A DNA stretch of 38,159 nucleotides, from positions 29,548 to 67,706 of the forward strand of contig DYGR01000013.1 in the NCBI GenBank assembly GCA_020724545.1. Reading direction: 5' to 3'. The number at the start of each line of letters is the position of its first letter. The stretch's first letter is position 1. Source of the DNA: Candidatus Methanoperedens nitratireducens (GTDB lineage Archaea; Halobacteriota; Methanosarcinia; Methanosarcinales; Methanoperedenaceae). The position numbers and the translations under genes were made by a program. The notes under the pieces are model-generated. The model was not told the DNA's origin, searched no databases, and saw only the letters and a list, made by a program, of their open reading frames with translations. Positions 9,682 to 18,733 of this stretch are shown one piece after another.

Positions 9682-9845
9682 TTCTACTGAATTATTATAT
9701 ATAATATATGTGGTTATTTGAAAACATTAAACAATCTTTATATTATATAGAGTTTATTTCATCGATGTGCTGGTCAAGAACAAGAAGAAACTAAAAGCAG
9801 GATACGATCCCAGGAGTCCCGCCAATTATAAGCATCTCCTAAAAA

Positions 9846-10079
9846 TTGTGGAAGCAAGCATGTATGAAATATGATGTGATCGCTACTCTGGAAAAACCTG
9901 ATCTCATACGTCGGAGCAGGGTAGATGAGAATGTTTACCTGTTCTACAGGGAAATTAAATACCACAATAAAAATTATCATATGTGCGTGGTAACAAATAA
10001 GGTAAAAAGATTAGTTATAACAATATATATAACTGATAGAATAAAAGAAGGTGTCCAGATATGGGAAAGATCAGAGTGA
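9846..10079 (+). CDS. RelE-fold/DUF4258-like putative toxin, possibly frameshifted
   Basis: The 77-residue product contains DVIATLEKPDLIRRSR, VYLFYREI, YHMCVVTNKVKR and ITIYITDRIKEGVQIWE. This pattern matches small proteins of the DUF4258/PBECR (barnase-EndoU-RelE-like) group that are commonly encoded just before a DUF2283 gene, exactly as here (19-base overlap with the next gene). The frame opens at a TTG; an ATG lies at 9864. An overlapping frame from GTG 9767 to a stop at 9874 encodes ANYKHLLKIVEASMYE, which would fit as the missing N-terminal helix of the same domain, so a frameshift near 9870 may have split the gene. Toxin activity is inferred from family and arrangement only. Confidence 0.6.
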   Translation: MWKQACMKYDVIATLEKPDLIRRSRVDENVYLFYREIKYHNKNYHMCVVTNKVKRLVITIYITDRIKEGVQIWERSE

Positions 10080-10264
10080 TAATCAACCGTGAATCAAATA
10101 CACTTGATGTATGGTTTGATGATCCCGAAAAGGAGTTCATCAGCGAAGAGACCGGGGAAGAAATAATCCTCAAAAAAGATAAAAACAACAGGGTAATTGG
10201 ATTTGAAAAACTGAACCTCATTCCTGGCGAGGAAAACGTGCCTGTTGAAGTATTGACCACATGA
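10061..10264 (+). CDS. DUF2283 family protein, putative antitoxin partner
   Basis: A 67-residue protein with the DUF2283 signature: an early beta strand with TLDVWFDDPE, then ISEETGEEIIL and RVIGFEKLN. These small proteins are frequent second genes in two-gene cassettes with DUF4258-like proteins in archaea and bacteria. Its ATG lies inside the end of the upstream gene (19-base overlap), which implies co-translation. Role as antitoxin or ligand-binding partner is inferred from the arrangement. Confidence 0.75.
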   Translation: MGKIRVIINRESNTLDVWFDDPEKEFISEETGEEIILKKDKNNRVIGFEKLNLIPGEENVPVEVLTT

Positions 10265-10295
10265 ATACAGAAAATAGATTCTCCTATAGAATGAT

Positions 10296-10391
10296 ATGTG
10301 TATTGATTGTTTTGCCGATAGTTGGGGAGAGTTAGTTGAAAATAGCATAGATAATGGTCTGCGCCAGGCAGGCGTACACAAAAATAGTTAA
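10296..10391 (+). pseudogene. Short open frame, possible gene remnant
   Basis: A 31-codon frame after the DUF2283 gene encodes DSWGELVENSIDNGLRQAG, an amphipathic helix-like stretch. It has no ribosome binding site and no recognised family. It may be the tail of a decayed small gene or chance; the 149 bases between DUF2283 and tldD hold nothing else that I can see. Confidence 0.15.
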
Positions 10392-10413
10392 GGAAGGATT
10401 TGATTTCTTCTAC

Positions 10414-11748
10414 TCAGCCGCTTCCCCCGACCACTGCCCTCTTCACAAGTATGTGCGGCGAACCATCGCTCACAGGTACAAGCTGTCCTGCCTTTCCGCA
10501 TCTTCCTGAATTCATCTCCAGGTCATTCCCCACTGCAGCCACGTTGTTCAGTATCTCAAGCGTATGCCCTGATAGAGATACATCACGAAGCGGTGTGGTA
10601 ATCTCGCCATTCTTGACAATGAACCCGCGCTCTGCATTGAACTGGAACACACCCTCACCCGGGTTTACCTGTCCTCCGCGCGATCCCCTCAGGTATATCC
10701 CGTCCTTTAATTCACTGAGCATCTCATCGAATTTCCACTCACCGCTGTCAATGAACGTGTTGCTCATCCGTATGACAGGACTGGCATATCCCTGGGCGCG
10801 TGAATTCCTGCTCGTACCTCCAAGCTGTCCTGCGGTCTCCCTTGAATGAAGAAAAGATTTCAACACTCCGTTTTCTATTAAAGTCGTCCTCTTTGATTCT
10901 GCTCCTTCATCATCAAACGGATAGTAGCCGAATTCATGAAGAGATGGGTCATCATACACTGTAATAAGAGGAGAAGCTATCTGCTCGCCTGTTCTGCCTG
11001 CAAGTATGGAATTACCTTCTATAACATGATCTGCCTCAACCGCGTGACCTACGGCTTCATGAATGAACACGCCTGCAAGCTCCTGGTCAAGTATTACCGG
11101 GTAAGTGCCGCCCTTTGGCGTTGATGCAGATAATAGCTCAACTGCAGTATCCGCTGCCCTTCGTGCAAGTCCAAAGGCATCATATTTTTTAAAAAGCTCA
11201 AATCCCGATACTCCGAACCTGCTCTCCCTGCCGATCTGATATACTCCTTCTGATTGTGCGATTGCACTGACAGCAAAGCCCACGCGATTTAATGTATATT
11301 CGCAATCCAGCCCTTCTGAACTGGAATAGCTGATATTAACAAGGGATTCTGAATAAATAGCACTTGTACTCTTAATACCATCTATGCGGGCGTTTTTCTC
11401 AATCTCCAGGAGTAATTTTACCTTATCCTCGATAGGGATATCCCCGGGATTCTCCCTGATCTGCGGGAGATCCTGCAGGGTCGGCTCATCTATAGGTGCG
11501 AGCTTAACTGGACCTCGAGTGCTCTTGTTTCTTGCAGCCTCGGCCAGCCTTTTAGCAGAATTCAATGCAGCATCCAGATTCTCAGGATCATCCTGAGAGA
11601 CAAATCCCCATGTGCCTTTGCTAAGGACACGTACAGCAGCACCGCTTGAGAAATTATTTGAAATCTCTCTTATCTCGCCGTTATCCAGAACTATAGCCGT
11701 ACTGACGCCTTTTATAACACGGATATCATAGAAGTCCATGTATCTCAC
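10414..11748 (-). CDS. tldD: TldD/PmbA-family metalloprotease
   Basis: TldD-type proteases degrade or mature unfolded peptides inside a cavity, normally as a TldD-TldE dimer. The active-site motif HEAVGH (230-235, HExxxH) and the C-terminal block RCGKAGQ near residue 427, which provides the third zinc ligand in TldD, are both present, so this is the catalytic subunit. Length (444) is normal. The GTG start overlaps the lonB stop (GTGA), so the two proteases form one translationally coupled unit; an ATG lies three codons further in. No TldE/PmbA partner is visible in the window. Confidence 0.93.
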   Translation of the reverse strand: MRYMDFYDIRVIKGVSTAIVLDNGEIREISNNFSSGAAVRVLSKGTWGFVSQDDPENLDAALNSAKRLAEAARNKSTRGPVKLAPIDEPTLQDLPQIRENPGDIPIEDKVKLLLEIEKNARIDGIKSTSAIYSESLVNISYSSSEGLDCEYTLNRVGFAVSAIAQSEGVYQIGRESRFGVSGFELFKKYDAFGLARRAADTAVELLSASTPKGGTYPVILDQELAGVFIHEAVGHAVEADHVIEGNSILAGRTGEQIASPLITVYDDPSLHEFGYYPFDDEGAESKRTTLIENGVLKSFLHSRETAGQLGGTSRNSRAQGYASPVIRMSNTFIDSGEWKFDEMLSELKDGIYLRGSRGGQVNPGEGVFQFNAERGFIVKNGEITTPLRDVSLSGHTLEILNNVAAVGNDLEMNSGRCGKAGQLVPVSDGSPHILVKRAVVGGSG

Positions 11749-13658
11749 AGAGCGCTAACAGGCCTGCTCTCAGGCATAGCTATATTGAATTTGGTTCTCG
11801 ATGCAAGTTTTTTCAACGTGGAGATGAGACCGTCCTTCTCTCCTCCCACAAGGCTGTACTCCAGCACCTCCTCAATATTGGTCACAGGGACTATCTTTAT
11901 GACATCCTTGAATTCATCCTCAATCAGCACATCTCCGAGGTTGGATCTTGGAATTATCACTGTCTTTATCCCGGCGCGCGCCGCAGCTTCGATCTTGTAC
12001 GTGACGCCGCCAACTGGCAGCACATCGCCGCGAACCGAAAGCGAGCCTGTCATGGCAACGCTCTGGTCTATAGGGATCTCCTGGATAGCAGAGAGAACCG
12101 CCGTAGCTATGGATATGCTGGCTGAGTCGCCTTCCACACCCTCGTATGTGCCCACGAACTGGATATGGACATCCATACCGGCTATATCCTTACCTGTGGT
12201 CTTTTTGATCAGCGCTGAAACGTTCTGCACTGCTTCTCTTGCTATGCTCTTCAACATGCCTGTGGCTATAATATGTCCCTCTGATTTGGACTGAGTGGGT
12301 GTGACCTCGGCTATTATAGGAAGGACTATACCAGAATCCTCACCCATCACAGCAAGGCCGTTGACTCTGCCTATCTGTGCTCCTTCCCTGACGAATAACT
12401 TATAATCTTTCCTGCGCTCAAGGCTCTGGTGGGCAACCTGCTGTTCAACAGAGCGGGCAATGCTCTTTGCTTTCAGTACATGCTGGGCCATCGTAAGCTG
12501 CGCTTTCTCACTGTGGGCGATATCGCCAGCCACACGCACAAGCCCGCCAAGGTCTCGGAGCTTGAGTGTCAGATGTCCTTTCCTGCCTGCCCTGCGCCTT
12601 GCTTCGCGGATGATCTCCTCAATAGCACTGAGGTCAAAATGTGGTATTTTGCCATCCCTCATGACCTCCTGGGCAATGAAACGCACAAGCTTCTGTCTGT
12701 TCTCAGCAGTATCCTCAATGGTGTCGCTCATGAAGATCTCATAACCATACCCTTTGATACGTGAGCGCAGAGCCGGGTGCATCCCCTTAAGCGCATCAAG
12801 GTTCCCTGCAGCGATCATAATGAAATCACACGGCACAGGGTCGGTTTTAACCATTGCACCGCTTGAGCGCTCGGATTGCCCGGTTATTGCAAACTCTTTC
12901 TCCTGCAGTGCAGTCAGAAGATTCTGCTGTGACTCGATACGCAGCGTATTTATCTCATCGATAAATAGTACCCCTTTATGGGCTTTATGGATTGCTCCGC
13001 TCTCTACCCTGTCATGGGCAGGCGTTTCAAGTCCCCCTGACTGGAACGGGTCGTGGCGGACATCACCAAGAAGAGACCCTGCATGTGCCCCTGTGGCATC
13101 AATATAGGGAGCAATCTCCTTTCCTGTATTTGAAACAAGAAGTTTGGGAATGAACGTGGCCTCTTTTGGCATGAACTGACGCATCAGTATAGCAATCAAT
13201 ACTGCTGCTATGATCCCTAATAGAAGTGCCCCTAAATAAAATGAATATGCTACAATACCAAGGACAAGGAGCATAACGAACATGTTCCTTGCCTGCATTC
13301 TTTTTTGTGCTTCCTGTTTATGGGCATCGTTTATCTCTTTACCCTTCCCGGCAGGAACAATACGTATTTTAGGATTATTTGAATCATCTGGATTATGGTA
13401 TATCAGTACATCCTGTAGCTCTTCTTTTGGAAGCAGTTCAGCCATTGCTTTGGCAAGCATTGATTTACCAGTGCCTGGAGTTCCAAGCATCATCACATGT
13501 CTTCTCTGGTTCGCTGCTTTCCTGACAACCTCTACAGCGTGTTCCTGACCTATGACCTGATCAATTAGCTGTTTTGGAACCTCTATATCCTTTGTAGATG
13601 TTATTTCCAACCCGCCAAGAAGATCCTGGTTCTTTGGTTCGTTTTCAATATTCTCCAT
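11745..13658 (-). CDS. lonB: Membrane-anchored ATP-dependent protease LonB
   Basis: Archaeal LonB is the main membrane-bound AAA+ protease for regulatory and damaged proteins. In order: Walker A GTPGTGKS (59-66); a hydrophobic insertion inside the AAA module (about 126-159) that anchors the protein; Walker B LFIDEIN (231-237); the sensor and arginine-finger region (ALRSRIKGYG, 296-305); and the Lon protease domain with the Ser-Lys dyad at Ser512 (EGDSAS) and Lys555 (GVTYKIE). Length (637) is normal and the enzyme looks intact. It is transcribed divergently from the site-2 protease gene and coupled to tldD. Its promoter carries two near-identical palindromes around the TATA box, suggesting repression or stress control. 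Confidence 0.97.
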   Translation of the reverse strand: MENIENEPKNQDLLGGLEITSTKDIEVPKQLIDQVIGQEHAVEVVRKAANQRRHVMMLGTPGTGKSMLAKAMAELLPKEELQDVLIYHNPDDSNNPKIRIVPAGKGKEINDAHKQEAQKRMQARNMFVMLLVLGIVAYSFYLGALLLGIIAAVLIAILMRQFMPKEATFIPKLLVSNTGKEIAPYIDATGAHAGSLLGDVRHDPFQSGGLETPAHDRVESGAIHKAHKGVLFIDEINTLRIESQQNLLTALQEKEFAITGQSERSSGAMVKTDPVPCDFIMIAAGNLDALKGMHPALRSRIKGYGYEIFMSDTIEDTAENRQKLVRFIAQEVMRDGKIPHFDLSAIEEIIREARRRAGRKGHLTLKLRDLGGLVRVAGDIAHSEKAQLTMAQHVLKAKSIARSVEQQVAHQSLERRKDYKLFVREGAQIGRVNGLAVMGEDSGIVLPIIAEVTPTQSKSEGHIIATGMLKSIAREAVQNVSALIKKTTGKDIAGMDVHIQFVGTYEGVEGDSASISIATAVLSAIQEIPIDQSVAMTGSLSVRGDVLPVGGVTYKIEAAARAGIKTVIIPRSNLGDVLIEDEFKDVIKIVPVTNIEEVLEYSLVGGEKDGLISTLKKLASRTKFNIAMPESRPVSAL

Positions 13659-13684
13659 GTGTCATCAACTAATTAATAAATCGC

Positions 13685-13726
13685 ATGTTATTCGTCATAA
13701 CATTATATATGTTATTCATCATAACA
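13685..13726 (-). promoter_or_regulatory. Paired palindromic operator flanking the lonB TATA box
   Basis: Two palindromes, ATGTTAT-TCGTC-ATAACAT (13685-13703) and TGTTAT-TCATC-ATAACA (13710-13726), have centres 24 bases apart, on about the same helical face. Between them is a TATA-like box (CATATATAATG on the minus strand, 13701-13711), about 48 bases before the lonB ATG. A dimeric regulator bound here would block TBP/TFB or polymerase. The arrangement recalls archaeal heat-shock operators, but the half-site differs from the one I know from Archaeoglobus. The divergent M50 gene could share control. Confidence 0.6.
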
Positions 13727-13838
13727 CTATCGCAAGTTGCATATTGCCTAATAAAAATGCATTCATATATCTTTTTCGCAGTATCTTCCATAAATGTATA
13801 TTAAACATGATCGCATATATAACCTATGGAGTGATCTT

Positions 13839-14969
13839 ATGAAGACTTCAATTCAAATAGGAAGAATAATGGGTATACCCATTAAACTACATATAACCTT
13901 ACTTCTGATTCTGCCGGTTTTTGCATGGATATTTGCAAATAATCCACCAAGGTTCGGCTTCGATGACCAGCCTGTACCGCTCCAGTACGCCCTGTCTTTA
14001 TCTGCTGCGGTCTTGCTTTTCGTATGCGTATTATTACATGAATTAGGCCATTCCTACGTGGCTATAAGACATGGATCCAGGATCCAGAGTATAACACTCT
14101 TCCTTTTTGGTGGTGTCTCTTCTATGGAAGAGATCCCGAGGGACCCCAGGGTAGAGTTTAAGATGGCAATATCAGGGCCAGGTGTCAGTCTTATAATTGG
14201 TTCGGTACTTCTATCGATCGTTTCATTGTTTAAACCAGCAGATGAATCTCTCCTGAGTTACTTACTTTTAGAACCGGTAGCTGACCCATATCTGCGTCTT
14301 GTATGGATGATAGGGTATATTAATGTTGTACTCTTTTTATTTAATATAATACCCGCGTTTCCTATGGATGGGGGCAGATTGCTGAGATCATTGCTGGCAG
14401 GCCATATGTCTTATATCAAGGCTACACATGCAGCCGCAGGTGTCGGCAAGATGTTTGCTATCTTTATGGGCATTTTCGGATTTTTAACGGTCCAATTCGG
14501 AGGATTCTGGCTCATCCTCATCGCATTCTTTATATATATCGGAGCTTCAGAGGAAGAGAAAGCCACAGAGATCAACATCGCACTTGAAGGCATAAAGATA
14601 AAAGATATTATGTCAAAGGATGTTAAGACTGTGAATTCCGGAATGTCTGTGGAAGCGCTTATAGATATTATGTTCAGGTTCAAACACATGGGGTATCCTG
14701 TTGTGGATGACTCTGAGCCGAAAGGTATAGTAACCTTTAATGATGTACAGAGAGTACCGAAAGAAGATAGAAATAATGTTAAAGTATCACAGATAATGAC
14801 AAAAGACCTTATAACTATTAGAGAAGATGATGATGCTGTGAGCGCATTAAAACTCATGACAGTGAACAATATAGGGCGGTTAGTAGTTAAAAAAGATAAT
14901 AGAGTAACAGGAATAGTATCAAGAACAGATCTCTTGCGAGTTATGCAATTGTCAGAATCAGAATCATAG
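13839..14969 (+). CDS. Site-2-type zinc metalloprotease (M50) with two CBS domains
   Basis: An intramembrane protease with the zinc motif HELGH (residues 67-71 from this start) in a transmembrane helix and the third ligand in FPMDGGR (Asp177). Five or six hydrophobic segments are followed by a soluble C-terminal pair of CBS domains (about 253-310 and 318-376; KDIMSKDVKTV and SQIMTKDLITI), which usually bind adenosine nucleotides and would tune activity by energy state. The frame opens at 13794, but the ATG at 13839 has a strong ribosome binding site (GGAGTGAT) and begins with the typical IQIGRIMGIPIKLH. It is followed two bases later by the TraB gene. Confidence 0.95.
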   Translation: MKTSIQIGRIMGIPIKLHITLLLILPVFAWIFANNPPRFGFDDQPVPLQYALSLSAAVLLFVCVLLHELGHSYVAIRHGSRIQSITLFLFGGVSSMEEIPRDPRVEFKMAISGPGVSLIIGSVLLSIVSLFKPADESLLSYLLLEPVADPYLRLVWMIGYINVVLFLFNIIPAFPMDGGRLLRSLLAGHMSYIKATHAAAGVGKMFAIFMGIFGFLTVQFGGFWLILIAFFIYIGASEEEKATEINIALEGIKIKDIMSKDVKTVNSGMSVEALIDIMFRFKHMGYPVVDDSEPKGIVTFNDVQRVPKEDRNNVKVSQIMTKDLITIREDDDAVSALKLMTVNNIGRLVVKKDNRVTGIVSRTDLLRVMQLSESES

Positions 14970-14971
14970 AT

Positions 14972-16246
14972 ATGAATAATGGAATATACACATACAGTTA
15001 CAATTTCAGTTACAGAGATCAAACCACATCGCCTGGCTCATCCAGGATAACCCTTGTCGGGACTGCTCATGTCTCAGATAAGAGCGTAGCTCTTGTCAAT
15101 GAAGTGATCGATAGAGAAAAACCGGATATAATAGCTGTTGAACTTTGTAAGGGAAGATACCAGGCATTAAAAGGGGAAGAAGAGGTTAAAGAGATAAATA
15201 TCAAGGATCTGCTCAGCGGAGGTAAGTTATACTACTTTTTGCTGCACTGGCTTCTCTCCTATGTCCAGAAAAAAATAGGCGCTGATACGGGTGTCAAGCC
15301 AGGCGCCGAGATGCTGTCTGCTATTGAAAAAGCCGAAAAAACCGGGGCGCGTGTGGCGCTTATAGATCGGGATATCCAGGTCACACTTGCACGCTTCTGG
15401 AACAGGATGTCCTTTTTTGAGAAACTGAAACTTTTCGGATCTCTTGCTGCTGCAACAGTGGGTTTTGGCACGAAAGATATCAATATAGACACAGTGACGC
15501 AGGAGGATGTTGTAACCCAGTTAGTATCTGAGCTAAGGAAGATGGCTCCAAGCGCTGCTTCTGTTCTGCTGGATGAGAGGGATGCTTTCATGGCAAAAAA
15601 CCTGCTTGATATATCAAAAGAGGGCACTGTTGTGGCTGTTGTAGGTGCAGGCCATCGTAAGGGGATCCAGAGGTATCTTGATTCACCTGAGACACTGCCT
15701 CCAATCGGGGAATTAATGACTCTTCCCAAAAAACGTTTTAGCTGGTTCAAAGCTGTAATAGTTGCATTCCTGACAATGGTTGTGGGATTACTTGCGCTTC
15801 TTATCTTCTCAGGAGGTGTCTCACTATCAACTCTTCTGACCGCGCTGTTATATCTATTCATTACACAGGGGATACTCTCTGCAATCTTTGTTCTGATTGC
15901 ACGGGGACATCCTCTTTCAGCATTGACCGCTTTTAGTCTTGCATGGTTTGGATTCCTGCATCCCTTTTTAGCCGTTGGCTGGCTGGCCGGGATTGTAGAG
16001 GCGCATTTTCGTCCTCCCACGACCGAGGATATAAGGACGATAATGAAAACTGAGACCATGAGAGAACTAATGCAGAATGGACTATTTCGCATTTTACTGG
16101 TAGCGACCCTTGCCAATCTTGGCAGTATAATCGGGACTTTTGTGGCTATACCCCTGATGGTTAATTATCTGGGTATTCCAAATCCGCTTGATATACTTAA
16201 AACCGCATTGGATACAGGGCTCAGTGTAATAAAAGGTATATTTTGA
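14972..16246 (+). CDS. traB: TraB/PrgY-family membrane protein
   Basis: The N-terminal half is a TraB/TIKI-type domain with the conserved LVGTAHVS (28-35) and a second histidine in VVGAGHRKGI near residue 228, plus IAVELCKGRY and ALIDRDIQVTL. The C-terminal half has four or more membrane helices, as in archaeal TraB proteins of about 400 residues. Bacterial PrgY/TraB shuts down peptide pheromone, and TIKI relatives are proteases; the archaeal role is unknown. It starts two bases after the stop of the site-2 protease gene, so the pair is an operon, suggesting a common function at the membrane. Confidence 0.9.
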   Translation: MNNGIYTYSYNFSYRDQTTSPGSSRITLVGTAHVSDKSVALVNEVIDREKPDIIAVELCKGRYQALKGEEEVKEINIKDLLSGGKLYYFLLHWLLSYVQKKIGADTGVKPGAEMLSAIEKAEKTGARVALIDRDIQVTLARFWNRMSFFEKLKLFGSLAAATVGFGTKDINIDTVTQEDVVTQLVSELRKMAPSAASVLLDERDAFMAKNLLDISKEGTVVAVVGAGHRKGIQRYLDSPETLPPIGELMTLPKKRFSWFKAVIVAFLTMVVGLLALLIFSGGVSLSTLLTALLYLFITQGILSAIFVLIARGHPLSALTAFSLAWFGFLHPFLAVGWLAGIVEAHFRPPTTEDIRTIMKTETMRELMQNGLFRILLVATLANLGSIIGTFVAIPLMVNYLGIPNPLDILKTALDTGLSVIKGIF

Positions 16247-16250
16247 GATC

Positions 16251-16272
16251 TCTCCCTTCTTTCGGCGGGAGA
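16251..16272. terminator. Hairpin between convergent traB and pyrH genes
   Basis: TCTCCC (16251-16256) pairs with GGGAGA (16267-16272) around a ten-base loop, five bases after the traB stop, in the 45-base gap before the convergent UMP kinase gene. The position suits a shared transcription end; the function is inferred. Confidence 0.45.
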
Positions 16273-16291
16273 TTCCAGTGTTCATGTAAAG

Positions 16292-16972
16292 TTATTTTTG
16301 TATCACTGTCCCTATATGCTTTCCATTTACCGCATCAACGATGTTCTGAGGATTCTCTCCATCTAGAACTATTGTTTTTATATTGCTGCGCTCTATGATC
16401 TTGGCAGCAAGCATATCCGTGGGTGAATTTGCACCCGCAATCATCTCAGTCCTGATGATTATTTCAATCAACTGCTTGGGTGTCATGCTCTCAAATTTAG
16501 TGGCGTCCTTATCCTTTTTCGGGTCACTCGTATAGACGCCATCGATGGATGTGGCATTGATCAGAAGATCCGCACCTGTGTATTCTGCCAGAACAGCCGA
16601 GACTGCATCCGTGGTCTGGCCCGGCGCTACTCCGCCCATTACAACTATCTTGCCAGATAGGCTTGCATTTTTTGCCTCTTTGTAATCCAAGGGTGGCTCA
16701 TAGTAAGCTGCACCATCCAGAGCAGCAATCAGCAGCCGGGCATTAAGGCGTGTAAGTTCTATGCCAATTAAATCACATGTCGCTTCATCTGCGCCAAGTT
16801 GTCTTGCGACTCCTATATAATCACGTGCAGCCTGTCCGCCTCCTGTTACGACAAACAGGGTGTTCTTTTTTGATATCTCCTTCAGTGCCAGAGCATAGCT
16901 TTTGAACTTCTCCGGGGTCAATGCACGTGCAAGTACTGACCCGCCTACTGAGACTACAACTATCATATCCAT
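16292..16972 (-). CDS. pyrH: Uridylate kinase (archaeal UMP kinase)
   Basis: The enzyme phosphorylates UMP to UDP in pyrimidine nucleotide synthesis. It belongs to the amino-acid kinase fold: VVSVGGSVL at 5-13 for phosphate binding, VVTGGGQAARDYI (57-69), GGVAPGQTTDAV (near 113-124) for UMP binding and TSIDGVYTSDPKKD. The length of 226 residues fits the short archaeal form. The BofA-like gene lies 34 bases upstream on the same strand, so they may be co-transcribed. Confidence 0.95.
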   Translation of the reverse strand: MDMIVVVSVGGSVLARALTPEKFKSYALALKEISKKNTLFVVTGGGQAARDYIGVARQLGADEATCDLIGIELTRLNARLLIAALDGAAYYEPPLDYKEAKNASLSGKIVVMGGVAPGQTTDAVSAVLAEYTGADLLINATSIDGVYTSDPKKDKDATKFESMTPKQLIEIIIRTEMIAGANSPTDMLAAKIIERSNIKTIVLDGENPQNIVDAVNGKHIGTVIQK

Positions 16973-17006
16973 GAGTTATGTTCTCGGATAATATTACCTT
17001 TCTTAT

Positions 17007-17252
17007 TTATAAGAATGCCACACCTAATACATGGAGCAGTATCACAAGGACTGCACCCGGTATCCCTCCGAGTGCAAAGATCAAAAGGACTGGAGCTGTA
17101 TAATCAATATCGGTAAAGATAAAGTTGCTAATAGCAAGCAAGACGAGGCCAAGCACTGTATTTACAATCAAATGCTTTGCAGTTTTCAGAATATAATACA
17201 CCAGGATTACAGCCAGAATTACAAGAAATAACACTATTACATCGATTGCCAT
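17007..17252 (-). CDS. BofA-like small membrane protein
   Basis: An 81-residue, almost fully hydrophobic protein with two or three membrane helices. The region with NTVLGLVLLAISNF and the C-terminal GGIPGAVLVILLHVLG match the BofA/YaaL-type family. In Bacillus BofA restrains the pro-sigma-K processing protease, itself a site-2 protease; archaea have the family but not that pathway. A site-2 protease gene lies about 2 kb away, which is suggestive only. A TATA-like AT stretch at 17271-17286 implies a short leader. Confidence 0.75.
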   Translation of the reverse strand: MAIDVIVLFLVILAVILVYYILKTAKHLIVNTVLGLVLLAISNFIFTDIDYTAPVLLIFALGGIPGAVLVILLHVLGVAFL

Positions 17253-17349
17253 ATTATCCTATCGTGGAAGTTCTTATTTATTAAATATTTCGGTGCTCAT
17301 TAGTTGAGTCTATTCTTGCATTCGTTGAATCAATCCTTGTGTTTTAATA

Positions 17350-18531
17350 TTAAAAGTCAGTCATTATCCTGTACTGGTCTATCTCAGGCTGTTTGAGCTC
17401 TTCCAGGAACTGCTCTGTCATAAAGCGTACGTCCTTGGCTTTGGTAATTGCACGTCCTACCACGATAATATCAGCACCTGACCTGAGGGCTTCCTTGACA
17501 GTATCCACACGTATGCCTCCTGCTACAGCCACCAGCATTCTCTCTGATAATTCCTTCATGGCAGGTATGTCTCCCCATGCATGTTCTACTCTGTTCTCAG
17601 TATCGATCGCCCTGTGGAGTTCCACCACATCAGGCTTGATAGAGAGTTTCTCAAGCAGAGCAAGCGGGTCACCAACGTTCAGCATATCTATAATAGCGTA
17701 GATACCTGTCTTCTTTGCCTCCTTTATCGCTTTCTCGATAGTAGTCACAGGCGCAAGTCCTGATATCACAACAGCATCTGCAGTGGCATCAGCCACCATG
17801 CGCGCTTCGAGGTTGCCTGTATCCAGCGTTTTCAGGTCTGCCACAACAAAAGCATTCGGTCGCACCTCTCTTATGGACTGGACCACATTCACGCCATATC
17901 TTTTAATGAGCGGTGTTCCGGCCTCGATAATAAGATGGTCGCTCTGCGGTATCTGTTTTATTATATTCTTGATAGCATCGATATCAGGTATATCAATGGC
18001 AACCTGCAGATAAGGCGGGTTCCATAACCTGGTCACCTTGAATCCCATTATTGGATGCATGGTGCGGTCTTTCTCGTACATGAGCGTCTTTGTATCCGGG
18101 AATCCCCGCATCGCCCTATCGATAGCAAGTTTTGTCGCACCGTAATTATAGCGATATATCCTGTTGTAATCTTTCGCCTCTGGATGGATAAACACGCTGA
18201 CCACTATAGCGAGGTCTTCAACCTGGTCCTCTGGAATTACCCCTTCCTGGATAGAATCTGCAACCGCTCTTGCAACAGCGGTCTGTGCAGGCCCGAATAT
18301 CTGGGCTGCCTGCGCCATATTCTTGACCGTTACTTTTGGCACGATTAGCGTGGCAGGCTTTGCGATCAGGTTTGGCCTTATAACCGACAGAAGAGGAGTG
18401 TGTCCCATGGACAACTGTGTAAAGCCATTCGCAAAGGCCTGTCCGACAGGACCCGTTTTTTCTCCAATGATCAAATCAATATGAGCCAGTTCTGGCTCCT
18501 CGCCGATTAAAGCCTCGCCTACTAAAAACAC
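17350..18531 (-). CDS. fae-hps: Bifunctional formaldehyde-activating enzyme / 3-hexulose-6-phosphate synthase
   Basis: The N-terminal Fae half (about 1-165) condenses formaldehyde with tetrahydromethanopterin; the catalytic His17 lies in [10 protein letters not shown]. The C-terminal Hps half (about 175-393) is a TIM-barrel aldolase of the OMP-decarboxylase superfamily with [10 protein letters not shown] and [11 protein letters not shown]. In archaea without an oxidative pentose phosphate route, Hps runs in reverse to make ribulose 5-phosphate, and the fused Fae captures the formaldehyde released. The GTG start at 18531 has a GAGG ribosome binding site and gives the typical MFxxGEALIG N-terminus. 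No phi (6-phospho-3-hexuloisomerase) gene is nearby. Confidence 0.96.
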   Translation of the reverse strand: MFLVGEALIGEEPELAHIDLIIGEKTGPVGQAFANGFTQLSMGHTPLLSVIRPNLIAKPATLIVPKVTVKNMAQAAQIFGPAQTAVARAVADSIQEGVIPEDQVEDLAIVVSVFIHPEAKDYNRIYRYNYGATKLAIDRAMRGFPDTKTLMYEKDRTMHPIMGFKVTRLWNPPYLQVAIDIPDIDAIKNIIKQIPQSDHLIIEAGTPLIKRYGVNVVQSIREVRPNAFVVADLKTLDTGNLEARMVADATADAVVISGLAPVTTIEKAIKEAKKTGIYAIIDMLNVGDPLALLEKLSIKPDVVELHRAIDTENRVEHAWGDIPAMKELSERMLVAVAGGIRVDTVKEALRSGADIIVVGRAITKAKDVRFMTEQFLEELKQPEIDQYRIMTDF

Positions 18532-18564
18532 TCTAATACCTCGGTGCTTAACATAGGTAATTTA

Positions 18565-18573
18565 GTATATATG
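18565..18573 (-). promoter_or_regulatory. TATA-like box of fae-hps
   Basis: The minus strand reads CATATATAC about 38 bases ahead of the GTG start, inside the 200-base gap to the deaminase gene. I see no other motif in that gap. Confidence 0.45.
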
Positions 18574-18733
18574 TATTTCTGCAATTAGGTTCTGTGTTAT
18601 GACCAAGTTGATGCTATACAATAAGTCTTCTCTCAAATTCGTTAGGAGATAAACCGTTTAATAGCAGAGATCAACATTTATCGTTTTATTTGGCTCCTGT
18701 GCAGTTACTTATATATGTTTAGCATCCACGTAA

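Noticed and set aside
14411-16116. Long open frames on the minus strand across the M50 and traB genes
   Set aside because: The plus-strand products have full family motifs; the minus frames are low-complexity Ser/Ile/Thr-rich shadows.
17303-17346. Tandem 21-base GTTGA repeat upstream of the BofA-like gene
   Set aside because: Only about two-thirds of positions agree between two copies; not convincing as an operator.
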